This document shows positions 1 to 10,900 of a stretch of 64,000 nucleotides of DNA, piece by piece (the first letter of the stretch is position 1; the number at the start of each line of letters is the position of its first letter). Below the pieces are notes generated by a model. The model was not told the DNA's origin. It did no database searches and saw only the letters and a list, made by a program, of their open reading frames with translations. The stretch is from Brachycybe producta (Eukaryota > Arthropoda > Diplopoda > Playtdesmida > Andrognathidae): NCBI GenBank assembly GCA_036925085.1, contig JAUPFP010000005.1, positions 7,580,498 to 7,644,497 on the forward strand, given 5' to 3'. A program made the position numbers and the translations under genes.

Positions 1-76
1 ATTATTGTGGTTGAGAAGGTTTGAACATTGAAAAGAGAAATTTTAAACCGGGATCTTCTCATATGATATTTTTCAG

Positions 77-160
77 ATGTCCACTAGCCGATACAGTGGG
101 CCAGGTTACGATGGAAGAGGAGGACCTTCGAAAATAAACAGGATTCCAACTTATAACACA
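77..160 (+). CDS. Disordered-protein gene, penultimate coding exon
   Basis: 28 codons beginning MSTSRYSGPGYDGRGG. The acceptor is tttttcag ending at 76 and the donor is GTAAGT at 161. Exon end is phase 0. The Gly/Tyr/Arg composition continues smoothly into the next exon, which supports the join. Confidence 0.75.
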
Positions 161-3100
161 GTAAGTTTAACAAAAATATAAAGTTACTTAGAAAGTTATG
201 TAAGTGGACAAAAATGCTCTCGAAGCATATTCTTGATGAGCAACTTTCTGAACAGCTAATTATCGAACTCCGATTACTTAGCATTTCATGAGCAACATTC
301 AGTTGTGTTTCTAAAGTGTAAACGTCCTTCGAATTCTGTTTATTAAGTCTTACAAGAGAAAAATTAAAAGAAACTTGAATGTGTTTTAGAAACTAGAAGT
401 GTAGCTCAATCGCTTAAGGGCAATTGAATGTTGATATCTTTTAAAATAAGCTTTTTATGTAAGTTTCAAAATGACCCAAAATACAAGTGAAAACACAAGT
501 GATTGAACTACCGTTCTAGTTTCTAAAACACTTTCAGCGTTTTCTTAAGATGTTTTATGAAAAGCTGATTTTCAAACTTTCATTATTATGTACGTGTTTC
601 ATAAGAGCAACACTAAGAAGAAATTGAAAGTGTGTTAGAAACTAGAACGTAATAGTATTTTCATGGTGATAACTTTCAAAATAAAATTTTTTTATAGACA
701 AATATTAAAAAATTTTTCCTACTAGGGTGTTGTTCAAACTGACACAAAAAGCTTATTTTAAAATATATCAACATAAAAAACCTTAAATGATTGAGCTACC
801 CTTCTAGTTTTTAAAAAAAACACTTTCAAGTTTCTCTTAATTTTTCTCCTGAAATACAGAATAACAAGTGTTCGAAAGGCGTTTACACTTTAACACCACG
901 TTAACGCTGTAAAAAAGCAGCTTTTAAGCAATATCTTTTTGTTTCATTAAAATTCAGCAATTATCGAGTGATGGTGGAGGATATTCTTCGACCGGTAGTG
1001 GCTACCAAAAGGGATACAAGAACTACAGTGGCTCTTATGCACCAACAACAACCAAGTACATCGGCAGTGGTTCATCGGACAGATATAATCCACACGAAAG
1101 ACCGAGTTCGGCAGCCAGCCAACCCTACAAAAACGACTACGGTCGACAGAATTACAGCACTGCAACTGGTTACACATCCGATTACGGACGTTCCGGTTAC
1201 AATTCGAGTGGCTACAAGTCCGATTATGGAAAGTCAGGTTACGGATCCGACTATGGTCAGTCAGGTTATGCTTCTGGCACAGGTTACGGTTCTGATTATG
1301 GATGTTCCGGATACGGTTCTGGAAATGGTTACAAATCTGATTACCGAATGCCTCGATACGGATCTGGAGCGTCGTCATCATATGAACCATCGTCCATCAA
1401 AGGAAGATCTAACTACTCGACATATCGACGCCCGAATACGAAAGAAAAATCTCCGGATCGTTTAACCAAACGATCCACTTATGGTCCATCGGCAGCTGCG
1501 TTTAGTTATTCTCGTAGTAGTAGCAGAGAAGATCCGCCTCCTTCGAGAACTGGTAGAGAATCATATTCGAGAAGCATAAGTAGAGAATCTGGGTCTGGAT
1601 CGTCGACAGCACCATATTTACGAAACACTTACTCTTCTCATCCCTCAACTTACGTACGAAATAGCCGCGACACGGGTGGAACGTCAACATATAGAGGTAC
1701 CTATTCGAGAAGTGTCAGCCGAGATGAACCACCGCCACCAGCAACCACCATCACACAATCCTCGCTACGTAACACGAATAAAATCAACAGAAGCGGATCC
1801 GAAGCCGTGTCTTCGATTGTTACGACGACGCAATCGAACAAAACCGAAAACCGTAAATCGAAAGAATGTAAAGCTCCTGCAGATTTCACCTCTGATTCGT
1901 CTTCGTCTGAAAATGAAAGTGGTAATGAAGATATGGTGTATACGTACGTGATCAGCCGTGCCACATCGCCGACACAAAAACCTCCACCTCCTGGAGACTT
2001 TTCTAAATGTATATCAGCAACCATTAAAACGAGACGTTCGAAACAAAACAATAAAACTCCAAAGTTGCAAGCAAAAGAAAGTAATTCGCAAACTACGGCT
2101 GATGACTTTCAGCTTTTGAAACAACAAAAACAACAACAGCAGCAGCAGCAGCAAACTCAAGCGAATGATGGTACAAAACCTCGATATCCACAATCAGGAG
2201 GAATAACTAAACCATCGGCCGGCTATTACGATCGGTATTACGGAAAATACACCAATCCGTTCGTTGCGAGTAACACGAAATCGTCAAGAACTTACGGAAT
2301 CTCGAATTCTTCTTCAAAGGGTGACATTACTAAAAAGATAAACACATCAAGCACTTCAAGACAGAATAGCCAAGAAGATAAAAAGAATTCTTCGGTTCCT
2401 TGTAGTCCAACAAGTCCTCACGAAGGAAAAATCAAAGAACCCTTTAAACCAATTCAAAATGTAGCTCAAAATGCAACATCAAAAATTCCTCTAAAACAAA
2501 ATCAAACACAACAATTATCAAATGATGTTGAAAACAAAGAATTCAGAAAATCTGTTTTGAATATGAACATTAAGTCTCCAGAAATTGAACAAAGACAAAG
2601 ACACGAGCAATCACCCAGACACGGACCTCCGAGTCCGGTTGCACCGGACAGAAAGTCACAACCGATTTCAAAATGTCACTCTCGTAATATGCTTGACCCA
2701 TCGACGGCCGAAAAACAAACTTCTCGTGACGATTCAGACAGCGACTCGGAATCTTCTTCCGAAGAGGAGCCACCAAAAATCTATCATACACCGTCGCAGA
2801 CTAAAGTAAACAGTGAAAAAGAAGATGATCGTATTAAGTCACAGTCTAGAAGAAAAAGCCACGAAGGGCAAATTTCACCGAACCATAAAAGTTCCTCAAC
2901 AAAGGGATCAAAAGAAGATATAAATACGGACCACCGACAAAGAAGTTGTCGCGATTACGGTGCTGATGAGAGGCCACGCAGTCGACGTGGAAGTAAAGAC
3001 GAGACATCTAATCATCTTCGTCGTAACAGGTCTCGAGAAGAGACCGAGGATGATGATGATGCACACAGCGTTCGTAGTAACGTCAGCAGTAGTCAAAGGC

Positions 3101-4725
3101 GTCGAAGGAATGGTTCTAATGAGAATATATTAGAAAACAACGAGCCGGATAGAAAAACGTCGCACGTTCGCCGACGTCAAGGATCTCTCGAAGGCATTTT
3201 AGATGAACTTCCCCCGAGACCTTCCCGCCACAGTTCGAGAGAAAGCATTTTAGATGACAGACCTCGAAGAAGAAACCAACAATCTTACGGAGAAGACAAC
3301 ATTAATTCTCGACGATCACCAGTGTCACCTTACAGTTCTCAACATCATGAAGATTCCTCCTCTAGAAACATACGTAAGAGTGGTTCTCGTGAAATGGAAC
3401 TCAGGTTAAGTCATTCCACATCTAGAAGCCACTCGCAAGAAAATATTCTGGATGAAAAGTCACGAGCGGTTAGTCCGAGAATACGAACACCACCACATCT
3501 GCCGCATGGTAACAACAATTTACCTGTCATTAGTGTGAACAATGTTCATCAGAAGCAAAACCATCAACCCGCAAAAAGTCACGAAGAATCATCATCTGAA
3601 GAAGAAGATTCTAGTGAAGACGAGGAAGTAGAAGAAATCAATTCAAAACCAAAAGCACAAGTGAGAATGCGCCCGATCGAAGCAACTTCCCGCGAAGTCT
3701 CTTCGTACAACCAACATCGTAGAACACGTCCTACGTCACTGTTGCTTTCTAACTCTAAAAACGATTACGGTTCTAGACCGGCATCGTCGAGGGACAGTCA
3801 ACCGTCAAGTGGTACGACGGAAGATGGTGGACGGTTTCTGAACGTCGATAAAACGTTCGATAACAACAGACGAGCAAGTACAGGCGACATAAAATCAAAC
3901 TACGCCAGAACTCCAAAGAAACCCAAAGAAAAGTTCATCGGAACCTTTAAGGACATCGATAATTTCTTGAATGGCGACGACGATAAAGATGGTACCGATG
4001 ATACCTTCGAAGATTTTGAAAAGAAATTCAATGATAAATCAGTTATTACAGCAAGCCTAACATTGCCTCTTAACAAACCAAGCCAATCTAATCAAAAAGA
4101 AGTGGCCAAGCAGACATTGGGACTTTTCATTGGAAAATGCAGAGACATTGACGATGTTTTAGGTACGGTAGGGCCTGGTGTTGTCGCTGGAGGTGATTTA
4201 TTTCATGGACACGATAACGTTGATTGTGGCACCTCTGCAAACGCAATAAGCTCATCGAAACCAATTCGACCAACTATGTTGGCAATTAAAAAAGACGTCC
4301 AAAGATTTGATGAGGAAAGAGCTTCGGCTGTAGCAGCAGCAGCCATCGGAACTACGAAACCTTCTGTTAAACCGGGCGAAAGTACCGAGGAAGATGAATC
4401 TGACGACGACGAAGATGAAGACGAAGATGAGGAAGACGATGACGAAGATGAGGAAGAAGGAACAAGTTCAAGTGCGGTTGAAGAAGTTGATGCTAAAGCA
4501 GTAAAGGTTCACGATAGTAAAGCGCAACAACCTAAATTTGAGACTTATACTGAAGAAATTGACTCAAGTGCCGTTCGTATTCGAGAAAGTAAAGCATTAG
4601 CACCACAACTTCATACCTACACCGAAGAAATAGATTCGAGTGGAGTTCGAATACGAGAACCGAATTTAATCAAAGGAAGGATCACCAATGTTCCAACTCC
4701 AAAAAGAGTAAGAGAAATTACATAA
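77..4725 (+). CDS. Unrecognised long disordered protein, last two coding exons (join 77..160, 958..4725)
   Basis: Two exons join in phase 0 to give about 1,283 codons ending in TAA at 4723-4725. The ATG at 77 directly follows a polypyrimidine tract and AG, so the exon begins at its own ATG. Coding sequence or a 5' UTR exon could lie further upstream, outside the window. Approximate residue positions: Gly/Tyr/Ser-rich repeats of the type GYxSDYG at 29-160; YSRSxSRE-type repeats followed by Pro runs at 180-260; poly-Q near 416-430; Ser/Glu/Asp runs near 623, 906 and 1172-1196; four SxEN/SILD-like repeats near 747-860; two related FIGxxxDIDxxL motifs near 1020 and 1082; a 24-residue repeat at the C-terminus. 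I see no signal peptide, membrane segment or enzymatic domain. I do not recognise the family. Composition suggests an intrinsically disordered scaffold or RNA/cytoskeleton-associated protein, which is inference only. It sits upstream of, and on the same strand as, the formin gene. Confidence 0.82.
312..546. repeat. Foldback element family 1, copy in intron
   Basis: The left arm carries TTTTAGAAACTAGAAGTGTA and a Hind III-like AAGCTTTTTAT core. The right arm carries the reverse complement around CTAGTTTCTAAAACACTTTC. This copy has lost much of its middle. It abuts a second copy directly. Confidence 0.7.
546..893. repeat. Foldback element family 1, near-full copy
   Basis: It runs from TTAAGATGTTTTATGAAAAG to GCGTTTACACTTTAA with both arms present. 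The inner arms are related to TTTCATGGTGATAACTTTCA and its inverse in TATATCAACATAAAAAACC. With the preceding copy it fills most of the 797-bp intron 161-957. Confidence 0.75.
958..4725 (+). CDS. Disordered-protein gene, terminal coding exon
   Basis: One 3,768-nt exon with acceptor aaaattcag ending at 957. It is open from its first codon, CAA, to TAA at 4723. The first 130 codons lie upstream of the first internal ATG at 1348 and carry the GYGSDYG-type repeats, so the exon clearly extends 5' of that ATG. An overlapping open frame at 968-1465 on the same strand is a frame shadow of this repeat-rich stretch. Confidence 0.85.
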   Translation, partial: QLSSDGGGYSSTGSGYQKGYKNYSGSYAPTTTKYIGSGSSDRYNPHERPSSAASQPYKNDYGRQNYSTATGYTSDYGRSGYNSSGYKSDYGKSGYGSDYGQSGYASGTGYGSDYGCSGYGSGNGYKSDYRMPRYGSGASSSYEPSSIKGRSNYSTYRRPNTKEKSPDRLTKRSTYGPSAAAFSYSRSSSREDPPPSRTGRESYSRSISRESGSGSSTAPYLRNTYSSHPSTYVRNSRDTGGTSTYRGTYSRSVSRDEPPPPATTITQSSLRNTNKINRSGSEAVSSIVTTTQSNKTENRKSKECKAPADFTSDSSSSENESGNEDMVYTYVISRATSPTQKPPPPGDFSKCISATIKTRRSKQNNKTPKLQAKESNSQTTADDFQLLKQQKQQQQQQQQTQANDGTKPRYPQSGGITKPSAGYYDRYYGKYTNPFVASNTKSSRTYGISNSSSKGDITKKINTSSTSRQNSQEDKKNSSVPCSPTSPHEGKIKEPFKPIQNVAQNATSKIPLKQNQTQQLSNDVENKEFRKSVLNMNIKSPEIEQRQRHEQSPRHGPPSPVAPDRKSQPISKCHSRNMLDPSTAEKQTSRDDSDSDSESSSEEEPPKIYHTPSQTKVNSEKEDDRIKSQSRRKSHEGQISPNHKSSSTKGSKEDINTDHRQRSCRDYGADERPRSRRGSKDETSNHLRRNRSREETEDDDDAHSVRSNVSSSQRRRRNGSNENILENNEPDRKTSHVRRRQGSLEGILDELPPRPSRHSSRESILDDRPRRRNQQSYGEDNINSRRSPVSPYSSQHHEDSSSRNIRKSGSREMELRLSHSTSRSHSQENILDEKSRAVSPRIRTPPHLPHGNNNLPVISVNNVHQKQNHQPAKSHEESSSEEEDSSEDEEVEEINSKPKAQVRMRPIEATSREVSSYNQHRRTRPTSLLLSNSKNDYGSRPASSRDSQPSSGTTEDGGRFLNVDKTFDNNRRASTGDIKSNYARTPKKPKEKFIGTFKDIDNFLNGDDDKDGTDDTFEDFEKKFNDKSVITASLTLPLNKPSQSNQKEVAKQTLGLFIGKCRDIDDVLGTVGPGVVAGGDLFHGHDNVDCGTSANAISSSKPIRPTMLAIKKDVQRFDEERASAVAAAAIGTTKPSVKPGESTEEDESDDDEDEDEDEEDDDEDEEEGTSSSAVEEVDAKAVKVHDSKAQQPKFETYTEEIDSSAVRIRESKALAPQLHTYTEEIDSSGVRIREPNLIKGRITNVPTPKRVREIT
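4477..4665 (+). repeat. Coding 72-nt tandem repeat in the disordered-protein gene
   Basis: Three adjacent units of 24 codons start at 4477, 4549 and 4621. The last two begin TEEIDSSxVRIRE. The first is diverged (VEEVDAKAVKVHD) and the third is cut short. The second and third are nearly identical over the first 13 residues, and unit length is conserved exactly. Confidence 0.8.
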
Positions 4726-5142
4726 ATTAATTAAATTAATTTAAGCATATCTTAAGAAATTTGGTTTATTATTTTTAAGAAGGATAGTTTTTTTAAAAAC
4801 TTACTCTTACTAATTTCCTGTTCTAGCAAACTGTGTAAAAAATGAGAACTTCGAAGTTCTCCTACATATTTTACTACACATTCATAAGTTATATTTGAAA
4901 AGGAAGAAGAAGAAAAGGCAAAAAAAAACACTTGTCATTTAACTAACTAAAATAGATGAGGTTTAATTTTAGAATAAGACCTGCAACGTTGCTTTTTTTT
5001 TAAGTTCACGTCACAATTTCTATCTTTTCCTAAAATAATTACTAAAAAACAACAACAACAAAGACTCCGACTTAATTAACCTTAAGAAAGTTAAAAGTGT
5101 GGTACTTTAATGACAAAAATGATTTTGGATTTTAGAAAATAG

Positions 5143-5530
5143 ATTTTCGAACTCTGGTTATTTTCTGTGTTTTAGGATCACTTTGGTCATTTTTCAAACC
5201 ATTTTTTTTCCTTGGAAGTAACTTTGAAGTAAATTTGAAGTTCGTTAAAAACTGGAAGCGCAAAGAAGAAGAGAGAAACAGTCTAAGGATAGTTTCATGA
5301 TGATAACTTTAAAAATAAACATTGTTATAGCAGTTTGAAAAATGTCAATTATAGATTTCTTTTTGTTCTTTAAGTTTGGTGCAATGAAAACATTGGTATT
5401 TTTCAAACTGCCATTGAAATGTTTATTTTTAAATAAATGAAAAATGAAAAATATATTTACACTGTTCCATAACCGTTCTAGTTTTTAACATACAAGTATT
5501 TCACACAATTTCTTCTGTAAGTTATTGGGA
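5143..5530. repeat. Foldback element, diverged subfamily copy
   Basis: The left arm contains TTCATGATGATAACTTTAAA then AATAAACATTGTTATAGCAG. The right arm contains AAACTGCCATTGAAATGTTT and CCGTTCTAGTTTTTAACA. It belongs to a diverged subfamily whose core reads AAACTGCCAT...ATGTTTA. Confidence 0.55.
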
Positions 5531-7399
5531 TAGAGCTGGAGACAATAATTTTGACTGAAATCAACCCCTTTTATGGTGTTTCATGGAAACAAGAACTAAT
5601 TAAAATTTCACTGTCAAATTGAAAATCCAGTTATTTAGCATAATTTCATGGCAATTTACAAAACCAAAACCTCGGTTAATAAATATGCATGAGTCATAGC
5701 GTTTTAGGCAATGTGCAGAAAACCTTTATCAATAAGTGAAATCTACAAAAACACCAAAAAAAACCTTAATTATGTATATTAACTTGTTTTGTGCATAGAA
5801 ATTAGAATAGTGTGTGACAGCACTATGCTGAAATACAATTGCTAGAGTAACCAAAACTATGCTTTTTTTTTCAAATAAGACTGTCATGTGACAGTAAATT
5901 GTCATATCTGGCTCATAACCTTATATACAATCACAAACGCACAAAATATTATTATAATGAATATTGTCATGTCAGTGCAGCCATAAAATGATTGAGCATA
6001 AGTTTCCGTAATGAGTCCCCTGAATACTAGTTTTCTACTCACTAACTGTAACCACAGAATAAAAATTATAGCTTTTTAGTCTGTTCTGTAAGCCTGTAAC
6101 TACAATATAACTGCAATATTTGCTGTAACATTTGCCTAACTACTCTGCAAGACCAAAGTTCCCATATGCAGAAAACGCCGACTGAAAATAGAAAATTTTA
6201 TCCAATTTGACAAAAAAGTTGTAACAAATTCAGCTTTTCAAAAGATTGCATGCAATCCATTTTTATGCTGCTTTTGAACTAATATTATACAAAGGTTAAT
6301 ACAAATTAATACAAAGGTTAGAGCTATAAACTCATCAACTTTTAAATGAAACTTCCTATCAAAAATTACCTTTGACTTAACAAAAATCATTAAGAATACG
6401 ATCCATAGACTTGTAACCATTTTTGCAACTACCAGATTTATAGAATAAAGTTCTACTTAATCATTTCCACGTTACAATTCCTATTAACCTATAGTCCTGA
6501 TTCTACTGAAATCCTAAAAATATAATATACAAAATACAATGAACATGGGTCCGATTTGTTAGATGTAAATTATCCCATAACTTCATTCGTTCTCTAATAT
6601 TAAACACAGTTAAGTTACCTTCAAGTTCCCTCAACTTTATTGTGTTTTGTAATTATTTTTGGAGCATTATTTTCTTGTTGTTGTTGTTGTCCATCAGCCA
6701 TGAACTGTTTAGAATTTTATTTGAAAGATGTCGCTCTAATCTCCACAGTTACTGTTTCCTTGTAGTAAATTTCAAACACAAACACTTGTCTCAACATATA
6801 CAATATCAATGTATTTATCTACAATAGGCCTATGCATGGCATGCCTTGGAGCGCGGGATTTCTCAGAAGAAGAAGAAAAAAAAAATTTATACCGGTTTTG
6901 AAGGTAAAGGAATCTTTTGTTTGGCTTTCCACCTTTCAGTCACCAAGTGGTCCACCCATTCAAAACACTGTAGACAGGTAGAACTTTTCAGACTTTACTG
7001 TGAAGAATTTACCTAAAGAAAAACAATATAAAAATACACAATCAATAAAGGTTATTTTACACAATTTCTTACACATTTAAAAATAAAATTAAAAAAAAAA
7101 TACAAATTCTGGCACTGTTAAGTGGGTCAGTGGCAATCTTCTTCACTGAAGTGAAGTCACTCTCTCAAGAAAACACATCAAGCAATGTTCCAAAATTACA
7201 ACAACAACAGACGAAAAAAAGACATGAAAGGAGGGTTGAGAATTTGAAATGATGATCCTGATGCTTCAGGCCATTTTATTTCCAATGGAATGAAATCATG
7301 GAAACCAGCCAGACTTATAAAGAAGAACTGGCATTGATAGGCCTACATTGGTGAAAAAAACAGCGTCAGGGTTGGCTTCACTATTTAACTACACCTCTG

Positions 7400-7829
7400 T
7401 ATCTTTCTCTCTCTCTCCCCCCTTGTGCTCTTTATCTCACTCTTCATGAGAGTTTGCAACTTGCAAATCAAGATTCATTGTAGAATAGACTAGCGAACAA
7501 ACCAGAGAGAACCTGCCTGAGAGAGAGAGAGAGAGAGCGAGAGGAAGGAGGGTGTCAAGTAAAGAAACCAAAGTGTTGTTACTTTACTTTTGAAAAAGTG
7601 TGTTTGCGGAGGTGCAAGTGAGTGTGGCCTCTTTCAGTGGAGCACTGAAAGTTATTGTTGTTTGTTATTGTTTTTCTCTGAAATATATCAATGTCGTGCA
7701 CCATAGTCAGTCAGTGGCTGTTATTCATCTTCTTGAAACACTTAATGCAATTTTTGAAACTTTAATTTGTAGTTTTGTAGGTGCGTTTTCTTCTTCTGGA
7801 ATTATATAATTTTTTTTGTTGTCGAAATT
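7400..7829 (+). promoter_or_regulatory. GA/CT-rich presumed promoter and 5' UTR of the formin gene
   Basis: A CT run at about 7403-7420 and a GA run at about 7519-7540 sit 290-430 bp upstream of the formin ATG. No TATA box is evident. The stretch 7565-7829 has a less AT-rich, transcript-like composition. The transcription start cannot be placed from sequence alone. Confidence 0.35.
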
Positions 7830-7997
7830 ATGGAGACTCTTACGTGTCGTGTTCAATATCTAAATGATATTGATCCCTTTTCGGCCAGTACTAATTTTCC
7901 AGAACCGGCACGTCCACCACATTACACTTTCAATGTCAACATACCACTTATCAACCAAATTGCAAGTGTTCATAGAGTTCTTCGAGCTCCACATCGT
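7830..7997 (+). CDS. FHOD3: FHOD formin exon 1 (start; GTPase-binding-like domain)
   Basis: 56 codons, [20 protein letters not shown] onward, through NFPEPARPP and [11 protein letters not shown]. Donor GTAAGT at 7998, phase 0. The ATG context is attATGg. This block corresponds to the first strands of the ubiquitin-like GBD of FHOD proteins, and residue-for-residue similarity to FHOD3 fixes the start. Confidence 0.95.
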
Positions 7998-10900
7998 GTA
8001 AGTAGTCAAATTTACAACAACAACAAAAAAACATTAGAACATCAGATTTTGATAACTGTTTGTTCTTGGTAACAAATTATTATTTATTTACTGGTTTTTG
8101 CTTGTTTTTCCATTTTACACAATAATAAACGAAATGATTTACAAGCAAATGCTAACTCAACAGTGATTATTAACCTATTAGGTGTATAAACCTTTTTAGA
8201 AATAATTTTAAGAAAACTTTCAAACTTAATTAGAAACTTAAATAGTAGCTGAATATGCTGAATGCATTATTATGACAATATCTTGAAAAATAAACTATTT
8301 TTATGACAAGTTTGTTAACGATGAAATGTCATTTGGTTTTGTAACTTGTTTTCATCAAAACATAATTTTCTAACTGTCATAAAGAAAGATTATTTTTAAA
8401 GATATCCTCATAAAAATACTCTTTTTTTTTTTTTTTGCATATATTGCCTACATCATCCATTATTCTAATTTCTAACAATTTTTTTTTATAAATTGCTTAA
8501 AGTTTGCTTTTCATCATGTAAATATTTGTTTGAACCATGCTCAGCAAATGTACATCAGATGAAACCAACCATTTAATAAGTTTCCAATTAAGATTTGTGC
8601 ACAATCGCAAAAAATTGTCCTATTGTCTACCGAAAAATGAAGATCTTTTATGACGTCTCCATTGTTTTCTTGTAGTAGGCCTACACTTTTTACAATGTTG
8701 AGTGTACAAATCAGTAATGAGTTTAAGAACCCTTGACTTTTAACAGCAATAATGCTAATAATATTTATTCATTATTCTACATTAGTATGAAGTTGTGATT
8801 TCTCTAGTCGGCAACAATTGGTGTTCTATTCCAAACCTGTTATAAACTTAAATACATACAAAAATGTAATCAGTCTCACAATAGCCATATGACGTCACAC
8901 GTACAGTGTATGACTGTGATTCGATGTACAGGGTGGTCACTACGTCTTATTAGTTATTACCTCTAAAAGAAATTGTTTAGATTGCATTTGTATGATGACA
9001 CCTATAGGATTTACATTTTATCCCTCATATACAGTAAATTGCAATACTCTTTGATATTATTGCACATTTTTTTTATTAATTTTTTATATTTTACAGCATA
9101 TAAGACAAGCGATAAGTTTACTTAGCTGTCACTTTGCTAATATGTTTGTGGTGATTTTAAAGTATAAACGCCTCTCAGACTCTTGATTTTTGTCTTTAAG
9201 GTAAAAAAAATGAAGAAAAAACTTGAATGTGTTTTAGAAACTAGAAGGGTAGCTTAATCACATAAGGGTATTTTCAATTCATGTTGATAACTTTCAAAAT
9301 AAGCTTTTTATGTGAGTTTGAAATTGACACAACATCTGTAAACGGCATTTAGCACACGATATTTTTTTTAATTTTTGTCTATAAAAGGTTTATTTTGAAA
9401 GATATCAACATGGAAATATCCTTAAGCTATTTACCTACCCATCTAGTTACTAAAACATTTTTCTTGTTTCTCTAAAAGTTTCTCTTGAAAGTTCGAACGT
9501 CAGCTGTTCATAAACCATCTTAATTTTTTTTACATTTTTTAACGTCATTCATCACAAGTTTATTTGCAAAACGCTTCTGAAAACTAAATTAGAACAAAAA
9601 AAGAGAGAAATGAAATTAGATGTTGTTTGTTGCATACATTTTGTTGTTGTTGCATAAGATAAGAAGACACCGTGAACACCCTGTATAAGTGGGTAGTTAC
9701 ATTAAAGCCACACAAACACATTCCTTTTTCACAAACACATTTATCATTTTGGCATTACAGTAACAATTTGACAGAAGACCTAACCTGAAAAATCACATAG
9801 AATTTTCAATTGTTACTGGAGCAACTATATATCTATCTCAATTGTATAAATTACTTCAGAAATACTTCGTATTTATGTTTTTTCTTCTTCACTTCTGTTA
9901 ATTTAGCAGACTCTCACTTGACTGAGTCAATAATTCTAAGTAAAAAGTAAATTATGACATTTTTTTTCATTACGTGTGTGTGAGAGCATTTCCTCTTCCT
10001 CACAAAAATGACAATCTTTTTTTTTTTAACAAAGTATTTTGAAACAAAATTATAAAATTAAACACAACTTTCACTCATTTATTTATTTATTTATATATTA
10101 TACCTACAGGGTTTTATTTTTTCTTAAACTTGTATCTGCAAATGTTTAGTCTGCACCTTGGCAATTTCTCTTTTTTCTCTCTCTCTCACTCACTCGAAAG
10201 TAACAAAATTATAATCACATACTATAACGAAAAAAAGGGTTGAAGTTATGCATATGTTGCAGTTAAAACCCGACATCAATAATACTAGTTTTAACCTTGT
10301 TTAGACTATTTTAGATTAGAAACGAATTTAGCATTTTACGAAAAGCTCAAAACAAGTTTTGACTACAGAAAAAATGAGAAATTTAAATGGTTTTTCGCTA
10401 ATCAAAACTAGTTTTCACTGATTTCGGCTAGTTACTGTAACATAAATATGCAGAACATCATTTGACAGTATACATTGAGGTTTTCCACATGTATTAAAGG
10501 GTGTGATCACACTAACTATATATTTACAGCAAGATTCAGTGCTATGTATTGCACAGTAGATTATGATTGCCACTGTAACAAATTTCTAGCACGACTTGCA
10601 TGGGATTTTTTTTTTTGCATACCAACTTGCAGAAAAATGTTTACATTCAATTTTTGTCCAAGACATCGTGCAAAATGTACAGCAACGTCTATCTCAAATA
10701 TTCTTTTAAATATTGCCAGTGTAATTGAAGATTAGGGTGCAAACATAGGGTACATAATGACAATTGCTTGACGCACTATTGCTGTTAACTTTTGTTGTGC
10801 GGCATTTAGTTAGACATTTTTAAAAAAAAATCCATTGTGCTTATAAATTACTTGCCATGTATATGCAGTAAAACTTTTATTTATAGCTATAATATTGAGT

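Larger units (their letters stand above)
4726..7829. other. Intergenic region between the disordered-protein gene and the formin gene
   Basis: AT-rich DNA with many A and T runs. Possible polyadenylation hexamers AATAAA occur at about 5314 and 5432 (both inside a foldback repeat), near 5676 and near 6059; none can be singled out. The right part, 7400-7829, is GA/CT-rich and probably holds the formin promoter and 5' UTR. No convincing additional gene is seen. Confidence 0.6.

Noticed and set aside
947-1465. Overlapping open frames on both strands (947-1390 minus, 968-1465 plus)
   Set aside because: They are shadows of the repeat-rich start of the 958-4725 exon; only the frame continuous with 1348-4725 shows residue-level repeats.
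7600-7809. Possible upstream open frame before the formin ATG
   Set aside because: It starts at GTG, has no similarity and ends before the true start; treated as 5' UTR.
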